Positions 1 through 9,039 of a stretch of DNA of 64,000 bases are shown in pieces. Source of the stretch: Olsenella_K sp050953285 (GTDB lineage Bacteria > Actinomycetota > Coriobacteriia > Coriobacteriales > Atopobiaceae); the NCBI GenBank assembly GCA_050953285.1, contig JBMNMK010000003.1, forward strand, positions 1 to 64,000, read 5' to 3'. Position 1 is the first letter of the stretch; every line of letters starts with the position of its first letter. A program made the position numbers and the translations under genes. The notes under the pieces were generated by a model, which ran no database searches, was not told the DNA's origin, and saw only the letters and a program-made list of their open reading frames with translations.

Positions 1-210
1 CCTGACGGCAATGATTTCATCCTTGATACTGTTGAGCATGGCCAATACCTCTTTTGGCCGATAATCGTGCGGCAGGTCATTGCGCGGGCCGTGATAGAGC
101 AAGTCTCCCAGCAAGACCACGCGGTCAGGCTGTGTGGCATCGCACAGATCCATGAGCACCTTGAGGTAATCTGCTGCGCCATGGATGTCTGAGGCAATAA
201 TGAGTTTCAT
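1..210 (-). CDS. yfcE: YfcE-type metallophosphodiesterase (partial, C-terminus off the left edge)
   Basis: The first 70 codons begin MKLIIASDIHGAADYL and continue to a GDLLYHGPRN motif. The DIH and GD elements are the first metal-binding motifs of calcineurin-like phosphoesterases, and the spacing plus the GD-x-L-x-HGPRN signature match the YfcE/MJ0936 family of small phosphodiesterases. The start is the ATG at 208-210, preceded by a good AGGAAGGAG ribosome-binding site. The remaining catalytic motifs (GNCD, GHTH) would lie outside the window. The physiological substrate of this family is not settled. Divergent from the dnaK operon. Confidence 0.85.
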   Translation of the reverse strand, partial: MKLIIASDIHGAADYLKVLMDLCDATQPDRVVLLGDLLYHGPRNDLPHDYRPKEVLAMLNSIKDEIIAVR

Positions 211-423
211 ATCTGGTCTCCTTCCTGCGAGGCTGCACCCCGCAGCAGCGTGTCATGCCAAGAAGCATAGCGCTTAGCGCGCTCAGGTGGTGCGGGCACG
301 CGGTGTGTATGGCGTGTGTGGGTGCCGCTGCGGGCGCAGGTTCTTCTCGCCCAGAAGGGCGTTGGCAGGTCTGTGATAGGGCTTTGGCAGGTCTGTGGAA
401 GGGCTATAGTATGTGTTGCAAAA

Positions 424-459
424 AATCTATGTATTTCACACTTAGATTATGTATAGAAT
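424..459 (+). promoter_or_regulatory. dnaK operon control site: HspR-like inverted repeat and -10 element
   Basis: AATCTATG (424-431), 9 bases, CTTAGATT (441-448): 7 of 8 arm positions pair. A -10-like TAGAAT (454-459) starts 5 bases after the repeat. The same layout, with the same 5-base distance to a TATTAT, occurs upstream of clpB, and the same repeat with perfect arms occurs upstream of hsp20. I infer an HspR operator; it differs from the published HAIR consensus (CTTGAGT, 7, ACTCAAG). The rest of 211-559 holds no gene I can support. It contains one GGGCGAGAA-type word (344-352, reverse strand). Confidence 0.65.
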
Positions 460-559
460 CATAACGCAGGGGAACAATTAGCTACGTAAGAGAGAGCGCG
501 GGCGGAAATCCGCCGAGGCCTTGGTGTAGAGGTCGCGCATAGAGGAAAGGATCAACACC

Positions 560-2476
560 ATGTCTAAGATTCTTGGAATCGACCTGGGTACAACTAACTC
601 GGCAATGGCAGTACTTGAAGGCGGAGAGCCTACCATCATTGTGAATGCGGAGGGTGATCGTACGACGCCGTCCGTTGTTGGCTTCCGTGACGGCGGGGAT
701 CGCATTGTGGGTAAGGCCGCAAAGAACCAGGCAGTTACCAACCCGCAGAACACCGTATTTTCCATCAAGCGTTTTATGGGTCGCCGCTACGATGAGGTAG
801 GCAGCGAGCTCAAGACGGTGCCGTACAAGGTTAAGTCTGGTACGGGCAATCGTGCGGTGGTTGAAATTGAGGGTGAGGACTTCACGCCAGAGCAGATCAG
901 CGCCATGATTCTTGCCAAGATGAAGGCAGACGCAGAGAAGTATCTGGGTGAGACGGTCACCGACGCCGTTATTACCGTGCCTGCATACTTTAATGACGCT
1001 CAGCGTCAGGCAACCAAGGACGCGGGCAAGATTGCCGGCCTCAATGTTCAGCGTATTGTAAACGAGCCGACGGCAGCAGCTCTTGCCTATGGTTTAGACA
1101 AGAAGAACCAGGATCAGAAGGTTTTGGTCTTTGACCTGGGCGGCGGCACCTTTGACGTCTCCTTGCTTGATCTGGCAGACGGCGTTGTTGAGGTTCTGGC
1201 CACCAACGGTGATAACCACCTGGGCGGTGATGACTGGGATCAGAAGGTCATCGATTGGATGGCCGATAAGTTCCAGCAGGATAACGGCATTGATCTGCGC
1301 AAGGATCCCATGGCACTGCAGAGGCTTAAGGAGGCCGCGGAAAACGCTAAGAAGGAGCTTTCCAGCGCACAGCAGGCAGATATCAACCTGCCCTTCATTA
1401 CCGCAGATGCCACAGGTCCTAAGCATTTGAACTACACCTTGACCCGTGCTGAGTTTGAGCGCATCACCCGTGATCTGCTTGAGCGCTGCAAGAGCCCTGT
1501 CACCAAGGCGCTGCATGATGCTGGCCTTTCCATCAGTGATGTAGATGAGGTCATCTTGGTCGGTGGCTCTAGCCGTATGCCTGCCGTGCAGGATCTTGTC
1601 AAGCAGATGACCGGCAAGCAGCCTAACATGTCCGTGAACCCGGACGAGGTTGTTGCAGATGGCGCAGCTGTTCAGGGCGGCGTGTTGACCGGAGACGTTG
1701 AGGGCATCCTCCTGCTTGATGTCACCCCGCTTTCTTTGGGTGTTGAGACCATGGGCGGCGTGATGACCAAGATGATTGACCGCAACACCACCATTCCTAC
1801 CAGCAAGACTGAGGTCTACTCCACCGCTGCAGATAACCAGACCAGCGTAGAGATCAACGTCTTGCAGGGCGAGCGTGAGATGGCACGGGACAACAAGTCT
1901 CTGGGCAAGTTCAACTTAACCGGCATCCCCAGCGCTCCTCGTGGCGTGCCTCAGATTGAGGTTACCTTTGATATTGATGCCAACGGCATCGTAAAGGTCA
2001 CCGCAAAGGATAAGGGCACCGGCAAGCAGCAGCAGATCACCATTTCTGGCTCCACGGCACTGTCTGATGATGAAGTCGATCGTATGGTCAAAGATGCTGA
2101 GTCCCACGCAGAGGAGGACAAGAAGCACAAGGACGAGATTGAGGTCAGAAACCAGGCAGACAGCCTTGCGTATTCAACCGAGCAGACCTTGAAGGAGCTG
2201 GGTGACAAGGTTCCTCAGGACGTGAAGCAGGAGACCGAGGCTGCTGTGGCCGATACCAAGAAGGCGCTTGATGGTACCGATATTGATGCTATCAAGGCTG
2301 CAAGTGAGAAGCTCCAGGAGGCGGCACACAAGCTGGCCCAGGTTGTCTACAGCAACACGCAAAATGAGACCAGTCAGGCAGCTGACCAGGGTGCATCTGC
2401 CGGCGCTGCGGGCGCTCAGGACGACGTGGTGGACGCAGACTACGAGGTTGTGGACGACGACAAGGACAACCAGTAA
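560..2476 (+). CDS. dnaK: Molecular chaperone DnaK (Hsp70)
   Basis: A 638-residue Hsp70. It starts MSKILGIDLGTTNSAMAV, the phosphate-1 loop of the actin/Hsp70 ATPase fold. VFDLGGGTFDVS near residue 194 is the phosphate-2 loop, and ILVGGSSRMPAVQ is the adenosine motif. After residue about 360 comes the substrate-binding domain (LLLDVTPLSLGVETMGG), then the alpha-helical lid, and the protein ends in the acidic DnaK tail (VVDADYEVVDDD). Length is typical. A purine-rich AGGAAAGGA precedes the ATG. First gene of dnaK-grpE-dnaJ-hspR; works with GrpE and DnaJ in cytosolic protein folding. Expression is probably repressed by HspR through the upstream inverted repeat. Confidence 0.98.
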   Translation: MSKILGIDLGTTNSAMAVLEGGEPTIIVNAEGDRTTPSVVGFRDGGDRIVGKAAKNQAVTNPQNTVFSIKRFMGRRYDEVGSELKTVPYKVKSGTGNRAVVEIEGEDFTPEQISAMILAKMKADAEKYLGETVTDAVITVPAYFNDAQRQATKDAGKIAGLNVQRIVNEPTAAALAYGLDKKNQDQKVLVFDLGGGTFDVSLLDLADGVVEVLATNGDNHLGGDDWDQKVIDWMADKFQQDNGIDLRKDPMALQRLKEAAENAKKELSSAQQADINLPFITADATGPKHLNYTLTRAEFERITRDLLERCKSPVTKALHDAGLSISDVDEVILVGGSSRMPAVQDLVKQMTGKQPNMSVNPDEVVADGAAVQGGVLTGDVEGILLLDVTPLSLGVETMGGVMTKMIDRNTTIPTSKTEVYSTAADNQTSVEINVLQGEREMARDNKSLGKFNLTGIPSAPRGVPQIEVTFDIDANGIVKVTAKDKGTGKQQQITISGSTALSDDEVDRMVKDAESHAEEDKKHKDEIEVRNQADSLAYSTEQTLKELGDKVPQDVKQETEAAVADTKKALDGTDIDAIKAASEKLQEAAHKLAQVVYSNTQNETSQAADQGASAGAAGAQDDVVDADYEVVDDDKDNQ

Positions 2477-2488
2477 CAGGTGAGTTTG

Positions 2489-3337
2489 ATGTCTCCAAAC
2501 GATAAGAATACAGAGGCGGCTTCTGCCGCCTCTGGCACCACCCCAGAGGAGCACGACGTGAAGGTACCTATTGATACCGAGGGCGGCCAGGACAGTTCAG
2601 CTGAGCTCTCTCAAGATGAGGAGCAACGTATGGTTGACGAGGCTATCCGCAGAGGAGAGGCCCAAGCCAACGAGGACTTCCAGGCTGAGAACATAAAGCT
2701 CAAGGCTGATATAGCAGACCTGAGGCGCCAGCTTGAAGAGGCGCATGCAGATGTGAGCCAAGAGGCGCTGGATCAGGCAAAAGCAGATCTGGCAGAGGCC
2801 AAGAAGGCTGCTGAGGAGGCGGAGGAGAGAAGGACTAAGCTCCTGGCAGAATTTCAGACCTTCAGGCGCCGCCGTGATGAAGAGGCTCAGCAGGAGAAAG
2901 CACGTGCCGCAGAGCACATTGTGATGGGTCTGCTTCCGGTGATAGATGACATGGAGCGCGCTATTGAACACGCCGAGCAGACGGCGGGCGACAATGAGCA
3001 GCTCACCAGCTTTGTGACTGGCATTGACCAGGTACATGACAAGATGGTGGGGGTTCTCGCCAAAGAAGGCGTTGAGGTTATTGATCCCAAGGGTGAGGCG
3101 TTTGACCCCATGTATCACCAGGCGGTTGGGCGCACAGAAAACACCGACGTCTTTGATGAGACGGTCGATCAGGTCTACCAGCGCGGCTACATGCTGGGTG
3201 GCAAGGTGATCCGTTCGGCTATGGTGACGGTGAGCTACGGCGGACCCAAGCGTCCCGCTCCTGAGCCTCAAGACGCGGACGCAGATGCGCCTGAAGAGGA
3301 CTCATCTGGCGTGCAAGAGCAGAGCACAAAAGAGTAA
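2489..3337 (+). CDS. grpE: Nucleotide exchange factor GrpE
   Basis: Co-chaperone that releases ADP from DnaK. The protein has an acidic disordered N-terminus (about 70 residues), a long coiled coil (LKADIADLRRQLEEAHADV to about residue 150) and a C-terminal beta domain ending near KVIRSAMVTVSYGG, the family signature region. The chosen start is the ATG at 2489 (282 residues) because AGGTGAG lies 5 bases upstream. An in-frame GTG at 2480 lies inside that ribosome-binding site and is unlikely. The gene follows dnaK by 12 bp. The N- and C-terminal acidic tails are longer than in Escherichia coli GrpE (about 197 residues). Confidence 0.95.
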   Translation: MSPNDKNTEAASAASGTTPEEHDVKVPIDTEGGQDSSAELSQDEEQRMVDEAIRRGEAQANEDFQAENIKLKADIADLRRQLEEAHADVSQEALDQAKADLAEAKKAAEEAEERRTKLLAEFQTFRRRRDEEAQQEKARAAEHIVMGLLPVIDDMERAIEHAEQTAGDNEQLTSFVTGIDQVHDKMVGVLAKEGVEVIDPKGEAFDPMYHQAVGRTENTDVFDETVDQVYQRGYMLGGKVIRSAMVTVSYGGPKRPAPEPQDADADAPEEDSSGVQEQSTKE

Positions 3338-3394
3338 AGAGGCGCCCGGGCCTTTTGGCTCGGGCGTACTTCACGAAAGGGGGCGAGCGTCACC

Positions 3395-4351
3395 ATGGCA
3401 GGCAATAAGAACTACTACGATGTCCTCGGCGTCAAGCGTGACGCCTCCCAGGACGATATCCGCAAGGCGTTTAGAAAACTTGCGACCAAATACCACCCCG
3501 ACGCCGGCGGTGACGAGCAAAAATTCAAGGAGATCAGCGAGGCCTACACCACGCTCTCCGATCCAGAGAAGAAAAAAGAGTACGATCAGCTCCTCATGTT
3601 TGGCGGGATTCCCGGAGCAGATTTTGGGGGCTCGGGCGGCCGCAACCGTGGCTACACCTACACCAACGCGGGCAACATGGACTGGAGCACCATCTTCAAC
3701 AACGTGCGTAACGGCGATGGTGCCTTTGAGGGCTTTGATTTCTCCAGCATCTTTGGTGGGCAGGCGGCGCGTCAGAGCCGTCCGCAGCGCGGGGGAGACC
3801 TCAGCGTGACCGTGAACGTTACTGCAGAAGAGGCGTTTGTGGGCGTAACACGCAAAGTGACCTATAAGATCCCGTCGACTGGCGCATCTGAGACCTTGAA
3901 GATCAAGATTCCAGCCGGCGCGGTAGACGGCGGCAAGCTGCGCTATCGCGGGCGCGGTGAGATGGGCATCAACGGCGGCGAGCGCGGCAATTTGGTCATT
4001 GTGACCCGCGTGGCAGAGCACCCGCTCTTCAAGAGGGACGGGGCAGATGTCCGCATGGAGATCCCCATTTCCATCTACGAGGCAGCTTTGGGCACAACTG
4101 TTGAGGTTCCAACCCCCAAAGGCGAGAAGGTCCGGCTCAAGATACCCGCAGGTACGCAAGAGGGCAAAACCTTCCGCTTTAGGGAGATGGGCGCGCCAGA
4201 CATCAAACACAAGGGCCGCACCGGCGCTTTGTATGTCAAGATCCATGTAGAGATCCCCACCATGCTGAGCACCAAAGAGCGTGATACCTTAAAGTCGCTC
4301 TCAGATCAGGACCAGCGTGACTACCGAAAGGATTTGAAGCGCTATGAGTGA
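3395..4351 (+). CDS. dnaJ: DnaJ-family co-chaperone without zinc finger (type II, CbpA-like)
   Basis: 318 residues. The N-terminal J domain (about residues 6-70) has the invariant HPD in KYHPDAGGDE, which stimulates DnaK ATP hydrolysis. A Gly-rich stretch follows, then two C-terminal beta domains (GGDLSVTVNVTAEEAFVG; KIPAGTQEGKTFRFREMG). There is no CxxCxGxG zinc-binding region, so it is a class II J protein. Strong ribosome-binding site (GAAAGGGGG). Its end overlaps the start of hspR by 8 bp, indicating translational coupling. In many actinobacteria the operon dnaJ is of the zinc-finger type; here the operon copy is zinc-free, and another dnaJ may lie elsewhere. Confidence 0.93.
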   Translation: MAGNKNYYDVLGVKRDASQDDIRKAFRKLATKYHPDAGGDEQKFKEISEAYTTLSDPEKKKEYDQLLMFGGIPGADFGGSGGRNRGYTYTNAGNMDWSTIFNNVRNGDGAFEGFDFSSIFGGQAARQSRPQRGGDLSVTVNVTAEEAFVGVTRKVTYKIPSTGASETLKIKIPAGAVDGGKLRYRGRGEMGINGGERGNLVIVTRVAEHPLFKRDGADVRMEIPISIYEAALGTTVEVPTPKGEKVRLKIPAGTQEGKTFRFREMGAPDIKHKGRTGALYVKIHVEIPTMLSTKERDTLKSLSDQDQRDYRKDLKRYE

Positions 4352-4784
4352 AGGTGAGAGAGCCGCTAACCAGGGCAATGATAGAAACAAGCCGCTGTAT
4401 ATGATCAGTGTTGCCGCCGAGCTAACCGGGATGCACCCGCAGACCCTTCGCGTGTATGAGCAGAAGGGGCTCGTGAATCCTGGTCGCTCGCGCGGCAACA
4501 CGCGCCTGTATTCCCAGGCGGATATCGACCGCTTAAATCTTATCAGCAAGCTCACCGATGAGGGCATCAACCTTGCCGGTGTCATCAGGATCTTGGATAT
4601 GCGTGAGCGAGAGCTTGCACGCCAAGACGAGATTGACCGTCTTGCCCGGCGCGTCCGCGAGCTTGAGGACGAGGTCCATGAGTTCCATATGCGCGAGAAG
4701 ATCACTGCACTCGCACGCTATGATGGGGCAAGTCCCGAGAAGGTCCTGCGGGGGCTTTTGGGCGGAGAAGCAGACGAGAAGTAA
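4344..4784 (+). CDS. hspR: Heat-shock repressor HspR (MerR family)
   Basis: 146 residues. An N-terminal MerR winged-helix domain (YMISVAAELTGMHPQTLRVYEQKGLV, with the typical RLYSQADIDRL) is followed by a coiled coil. In actinobacteria HspR, with DnaK as co-repressor, binds upstream of dnaK, clpB and hsp20. All three genes are present here and share an inverted repeat. Fourth gene of the operon, starting inside dnaJ (8 bp overlap). It ends with a short acidic tail. Control of its own operon would give a feedback loop. Confidence 0.95.
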   Translation: MSEGERAANQGNDRNKPLYMISVAAELTGMHPQTLRVYEQKGLVNPGRSRGNTRLYSQADIDRLNLISKLTDEGINLAGVIRILDMRERELARQDEIDRLARRVRELEDEVHEFHMREKITALARYDGASPEKVLRGLLGGEADEK

Positions 4785-4795
4785 GGCTTTCATAC

Positions 4796-5833
4796 ATGAG
4801 TAAGCGCACCCTTTCGGTACGTAGTGTCTTTGGTCTTATAGGCAGCTATCTCTGGGCAGTTGGCATGATTTTCCTGGGATCGTTTGTGGGGGGAATCTTA
4901 AGCGGACTGGTGATAGGTGCCTTTTCTCTACTCTTGGGAGCGCATGCAACAGATTTTCAGCTGGCACTTCTTACGCAGAGTACAGAAGCCATTGGGATTG
5001 CGCCGGGCAGCTACTCTGCAAGCCTGGCCAGCGCGCTCTGGACAGCCATGTCCTATCTGTCTTTTATAGGCATTTGGGTTGTGGGCATTCTCTATCTGCT
5101 GGTCAGAAGACCCGCACGTCCTATCCTCAAAACGTTGAGCACCCACATGGGTGGAAACAACGCGCGTGGCTTGGTTTTTGGCCTGCTTGTAGGCTTTTTG
5201 GCAAACGGCCTGTGCGCCCTTGTTGCCCATGCGCAGGGCTCAATTTCCCTAAGCCTGGTGGGCGTAAACGTAGCAGGCCTCATCCTGGTCTTTATTGCGG
5301 TTTTCATACAGTCATCTGCAGAGGAGTTTATCTGCCGCTGCTATCTCTATCAGAGGACCTTGCGCGTCTTTGGCAGCCCGTTGGCTGCGGTTGTGCTCAA
5401 CGCGGTGCTCTTTGGTCTGCTGCATCTAGGAAACAGTGGTGTGACTCCCATTTCTGTTATCAACATCATCCTGGTGGGCATTCTGTTTGGTCTCTTTGTC
5501 TGGAAGCTGGATAGCCCATGGGCTGCATTTGCCGCTCATGCTTCCTGGAACTTCATGCAGGCGGTTGTGCTGGGCCTTCCCAACAGCGGAAACGTCACGC
5601 CCTTTGCCCTTTTTGGCCTGAGCTCAGGCTCTGTAGTCACAGCAGGCTTTGCCTATGACCCCACGTTTGGTATTGAGGGCTCACCTATGGCTACCGTAGT
5701 GCTGGCGCTTCTGTGTGCAGGTGTCTATCTGTGGGGCACAAAGCATCCCAGGCCTGCTACGGATATCTGGCACGGCACAGAGGCAGATGCGCTAGATCCC
5801 GCAGATGAGCCGCCCCGTCCGGTGGTGGCATAG
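4796..5833 (+). CDS. CPBP-family intramembrane protease (CAAX/Abi type)
   Basis: 345 residues with about eight hydrophobic segments. The C-terminal half carries the family motifs: EEFICRCYLY (EExxxR), then FGLLHLGN (FxxxH) and HASWNFMQ (HxxxN), which form the membrane-embedded metalloprotease site. Only 11 bp after hspR and in the same direction, so probably co-transcribed with the heat-shock operon; a role in membrane quality control is an inference. The substrate is unknown. Some family members give immunity to bacteriocins, but no bacteriocin gene is visible nearby. Confidence 0.85.
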   Translation: MSKRTLSVRSVFGLIGSYLWAVGMIFLGSFVGGILSGLVIGAFSLLLGAHATDFQLALLTQSTEAIGIAPGSYSASLASALWTAMSYLSFIGIWVVGILYLLVRRPARPILKTLSTHMGGNNARGLVFGLLVGFLANGLCALVAHAQGSISLSLVGVNVAGLILVFIAVFIQSSAEEFICRCYLYQRTLRVFGSPLAAVVLNAVLFGLLHLGNSGVTPISVINIILVGILFGLFVWKLDSPWAAFAAHASWNFMQAVVLGLPNSGNVTPFALFGLSSGSVVTAGFAYDPTFGIEGSPMATVVLALLCAGVYLWGTKHPRPATDIWHGTEADALDPADEPPRPVVA

Positions 5834-5845
5834 CGTACGCAGCAG

Positions 5846-5909
5846 CGCTGCTGGCGCGCGGCACTGCTCGCCCTGAGACACCGCTGCTGGCGCGCGGTGT
5901 TTCTCGCCC
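5846..5909. repeat. Two direct copies of a 28-bp GC-rich unit, 36-bp period
   Basis: CGCTGCTGGCGCGCGG followed by five or so variable bases and CTCGCCC occurs at 5846-5873 and again at 5882-5909, between the CPBP protease gene and the clpB control region. The second copy contains the dispersed word TTCTCGCCC (5901-5909). No terminator with a T tract is visible here. Confidence 0.6.
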
Positions 5910-5946
5910 CGCCGAGCTGCTGAACTTGCGTCTTGTTGTATATGAA

Positions 5947-5982
5947 AATCTATAACAAAGACACTTAGATTCTGAATATTAT
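5947..5982 (+). promoter_or_regulatory. clpB control site: HspR-like inverted repeat and -10 element
   Basis: AATCTATA (5947-5954), 9 bases, CTTAGATT (5964-5971): 6 of 8 arm positions pair and the right arm is identical to that at dnaK. TATTAT (5977-5982) follows 5 bases later, the same distance as the TAGAAT at dnaK. Conservation against a diverged background supports a shared operator. Confidence 0.6.
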
Positions 5983-6055
5983 TGCCCGCCGGCGGGAACA
6001 ATCACTCTTGAAAGCTGAGAGGCCATCTGTGAGATGGGCACAAGGAGTGATGCAG

Positions 6056-8740
6056 ATGAGAATTGACAAATGGGCATATACCGCGCAGGAGGTTTTGCAG
6101 GCTGCGCTGGGCGTAGCGGGCGATGCCGATGCGGCGGCAGTTGAGCCAATACATTTGCTCAAGGCGCTGCTGGAGGGTAAGGAGCGCAATATCACGGCCA
6201 TCATAGAGCGCGTGGGAGCAGACCCAGACGCCGTGGCGGCGCAGGTAGATGAGGCAATTGCGCGCTCGCCTAGGGTGAGCGGTGACAACGGCCAGATGGG
6301 CATGAGCAATGACTTTGTGAAGCTTGCCAACAGCGCAGAGAAGCTGGCGGCAAAGATGGGAGATGCCTACGTCACCAGCGAGCATCTACTGTGTGCGCTT
6401 GCGGCAGACAAGTCTCAGGCGGGCTCAATTTTGAGCGCGGCAGGCGTCACGGCCAAGCGTGTGGAAGAGGCATATACCGAGCTCAGAGGTGATGAGCGTG
6501 TGACGTCTCAGGATGCCAAGCCGCAGTTTGAGGCGCTTGAGCACTACGGGCGTAATGTGACAGATCTGGCGCGGCAGGGAAAACTTGACCCGGTGGTCGG
6601 CCGTGTGGAGGAGATCCGCCGCACGGTGCAGGTGCTGAGCCGTCGTACTAAGAACAACCCTGTTCTTATCGGCGAACCAGGCGTGGGCAAGACCGCTATT
6701 GTTGAGGGCTTGGCACAGCGCATTGTATCGGGGGATGTCCCTTCGACCATCCGCGACAAAGAGCTGGTAGAGCTTGACATGAGTGCGCTGGTGGCGGGCG
6801 CCAAATACCGCGGTGAGTTTGAGGACAGGCTCAAGAGCGTGCTCAAAGAGGTGGAGAAATCCGACGGTCGCATCATCTTGTTCATAGATGAGTTGCACAC
6901 CATTGTGGGCGCCGGTGCAACCGAGGGCTCCATGGACGCAGGAAACATTTTGAAGCCAGCTCTGGCGCGCGGTACGCTGCACATGATTGGTGCTACCACG
7001 CTCAATGAGTATCACAAATATATCGAGAAGGACCAGGCGCTTGCACGCCGGTTCCAGCCCGTCTTGGTGGGCGAGCCTTCCGTGGAAGAGACCGTCTCTA
7101 TCCTGCGCGGCATCAAGGACAAGTACGAGCAGCACCACCGCGTGAGGATTACGGATGCGGCGCTGGTTTCTGCGGCGGATCTTTCCAACCGCTATATCTC
7201 TGATCGTTTCTTGCCGGATAAGGCTATTGACCTGGTGGATGAGGCAGCAAGTAGGCTCAGGATGGAGCTTGACTCCATGCCGGCAGACATAGACGCCGTG
7301 GATCGTGATCTCACGCAGAAGCAGATAGAAGAGCAGGCGCTCATGAAAGAGGAGGATGAGGCTTCCAAGGAGCGTCTGGCTAAGCTCCGCAAGGAGATTG
7401 CTGTTACGCGTGAGAAGCTGGACGGCATGAAGGCCAAGTGGCAAAACGAGAAGGGTGCCATCGACCGCGTGCAGGAGCTCAAGAGCCAAATTGAGGACGC
7501 AAAGGTAGAGATGGAGCGCGTTACGCGTGAGGGAGACCTGGCGCGTGCTTCTGAGCTCCGCTATTCCACCATACCCAGTCTGACCAGCCAGTATGAAGAG
7601 GCAGAGCAAGCGCTTCTGAACAGGAAAGAGGAGGGGGAGGGCGGCCTTCTCAAAGAGGAGGTTACCAGCGAGGAAATTGCAGAGGTCGTAAGCTCGTGGA
7701 CGGGCGTGCCTGTTGCCAAGATGATGCAAGGTGAGATGGAGAAGCTCAAGAACCTGGAGGCAGAGCTTCACAAGCGCGTGGTGGGCCAAAACGAGGCCGT
7801 ATCTGCTGTGGCGGCAGCTGTGCGCCGTAGCCGTGCAGGTCTGTCTGACCCCAACCGTCCCCTGGGTTCGTTCTTCTTCTTAGGACCTACGGGCGTGGGC
7901 AAGACGGAGCTTGCAAAAGCGCTGGCAGAATGCCTGTTTGATGATGAGCGCGCGCTGATCCGCATCGACATGTCAGAGTACATGGAGAAGTTTAGCGTCC
8001 AGCGCCTGATTGGTGCGCCCCCAGGATATGTGGGCTACGACGAGGGCGGCCAGCTCACCGAGGCTGTACGCCGGCGTCCCTACAGCGTGATCTTGCTGGA
8101 TGAGATGGAAAAAGCGCATCCGGACGTCTTCAATATCCTGCTTCAGGTGCTCGACGATGGCCGGCTGACCGACGGTCAAGGCCGTATGGTGAGCTTCAAG
8201 AACACCATCATCATTATGACTTCCAACGTGGGTTCGCAGTTCATTGCGCATGCCAACGCCCAGTCAGACCCCGATGAGGTGCAGCGCCAGGTCAACGAGG
8301 CGCTTCGTCAGACGTTTAAGCCGGAGTTCTTAAACCGTATCGACGACGTGGTGGTATTCCATCCGCTGGGGCTTGATGATATCGAGAAGATCGTGGACAT
8401 CCAGCTCAAAGACGTACGTGCACGGCTTTCCCGCGAGCGCATCACGCTGGACCTGACCGAAGCCGCCATAGGCTCCTTGGCGCTCGATGGTCTCGATCCC
8501 GTCTTTGGCGCGCGTCCGCTCAAGCGCTTGATTCAGCGTCAAGTGGTCGATAAGATCGCGGGCTTGATCATCTCTGGGGATGTGAGCGAGGGCGACCGCG
8601 TGCAGGTAGATGTCGGTCCTGACGGCGTTGGCTTAGTGGCCAAGCGGGTTGGCCGTACGCCGCGTGCTGATGCAGAAGATGCGGATGCTACGGTGAGTGG
8701 CGGTGCCGGTGAAGGCGTTGAGCCAGACGACGTAGAGTAG
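6056..8740 (+). CDS. clpB: ATP-dependent disaggregase ClpB (Hsp100)
   Basis: About 894 residues. N-terminal Clp repeat domain (start MRIDKWAYTAQEVLQ). First AAA+ module with Walker A GEPGVGKT and Walker B ILFIDELHTIVG. A coiled-coil middle domain (about residues 400-520) is diagnostic for ClpB rather than ClpC. Second AAA+ module has GPTGVGKT and VILLDEMEKAH. The start is placed at the ATG 6056, 8 bases after AAGGAG (6042-6047); an ATG at 6050 is too close and an upstream ATG at 6008 adds a non-family extension. Works with DnaK/DnaJ/GrpE to resolve aggregates. Monocistronic, with its own inverted-repeat control site and a strong terminator. Confidence 0.97.
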   Translation: MRIDKWAYTAQEVLQAALGVAGDADAAAVEPIHLLKALLEGKERNITAIIERVGADPDAVAAQVDEAIARSPRVSGDNGQMGMSNDFVKLANSAEKLAAKMGDAYVTSEHLLCALAADKSQAGSILSAAGVTAKRVEEAYTELRGDERVTSQDAKPQFEALEHYGRNVTDLARQGKLDPVVGRVEEIRRTVQVLSRRTKNNPVLIGEPGVGKTAIVEGLAQRIVSGDVPSTIRDKELVELDMSALVAGAKYRGEFEDRLKSVLKEVEKSDGRIILFIDELHTIVGAGATEGSMDAGNILKPALARGTLHMIGATTLNEYHKYIEKDQALARRFQPVLVGEPSVEETVSILRGIKDKYEQHHRVRITDAALVSAADLSNRYISDRFLPDKAIDLVDEAASRLRMELDSMPADIDAVDRDLTQKQIEEQALMKEEDEASKERLAKLRKEIAVTREKLDGMKAKWQNEKGAIDRVQELKSQIEDAKVEMERVTREGDLARASELRYSTIPSLTSQYEEAEQALLNRKEEGEGGLLKEEVTSEEIAEVVSSWTGVPVAKMMQGEMEKLKNLEAELHKRVVGQNEAVSAVAAAVRRSRAGLSDPNRPLGSFFFLGPTGVGKTELAKALAECLFDDERALIRIDMSEYMEKFSVQRLIGAPPGYVGYDEGGQLTEAVRRRPYSVILLDEMEKAHPDVFNILLQVLDDGRLTDGQGRMVSFKNTIIIMTSNVGSQFIAHANAQSDPDEVQRQVNEALRQTFKPEFLNRIDDVVVFHPLGLDDIEKIVDIQLKDVRARLSRERITLDLTEAAIGSLALDGLDPVFGARPLKRLIQRQVVDKIAGLIISGDVSEGDRVQVDVGPDGVGLVAKRVGRTPRADAEDADATVSGGAGEGVEPDDVE

Positions 8741-8767
8741 CGCGTTTACATGACAGAGATATGAGAG

Positions 8768-8802
8768 AGATGCCCTTTGCACAGCGCAGAGGGCATCTTT
8801 TT
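8768..8802 (+). terminator. Rho-independent terminator after clpB
   Basis: AGATGCCCTTTGC pairs with GCGCAGAGGGCATCT around a short loop, followed by TTTTT. The remaining 8803-9039 holds no gene. Confidence 0.9.
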
Positions 8803-9039
8803 GTAGGGCAGCATGCAGCAGCGTTGGAATAAGAAATGACTGGAACCATGATGCAGGCAAACGTGCGCGTTCAGGTCTGTGTCGTGACCCAGATGCACAA
8901 CAATGTGTGATCATCCCGCTGCATGTGTCGTGCCATAGTTATGTGTCAAAAATCCGTGCAATTTCTGCTCATATGCGCCAAGATATGAATGATAAAAATG
9001 CTGCGCTCAGCACATGAGAAAAGCAATCTGGGGGTCTTG

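Noticed and set aside
255..464. 69-codon open frame upstream of dnaK
   Set aside because: No ribosome-binding site, random composition, and it overlaps the dnaK control site.
6425..7789. 454-codon open frame on the minus strand inside clpB
   Set aside because: Antisense shadow of a highly conserved gene; no ribosome-binding site and Leu/His-rich composition typical of the complementary frame.
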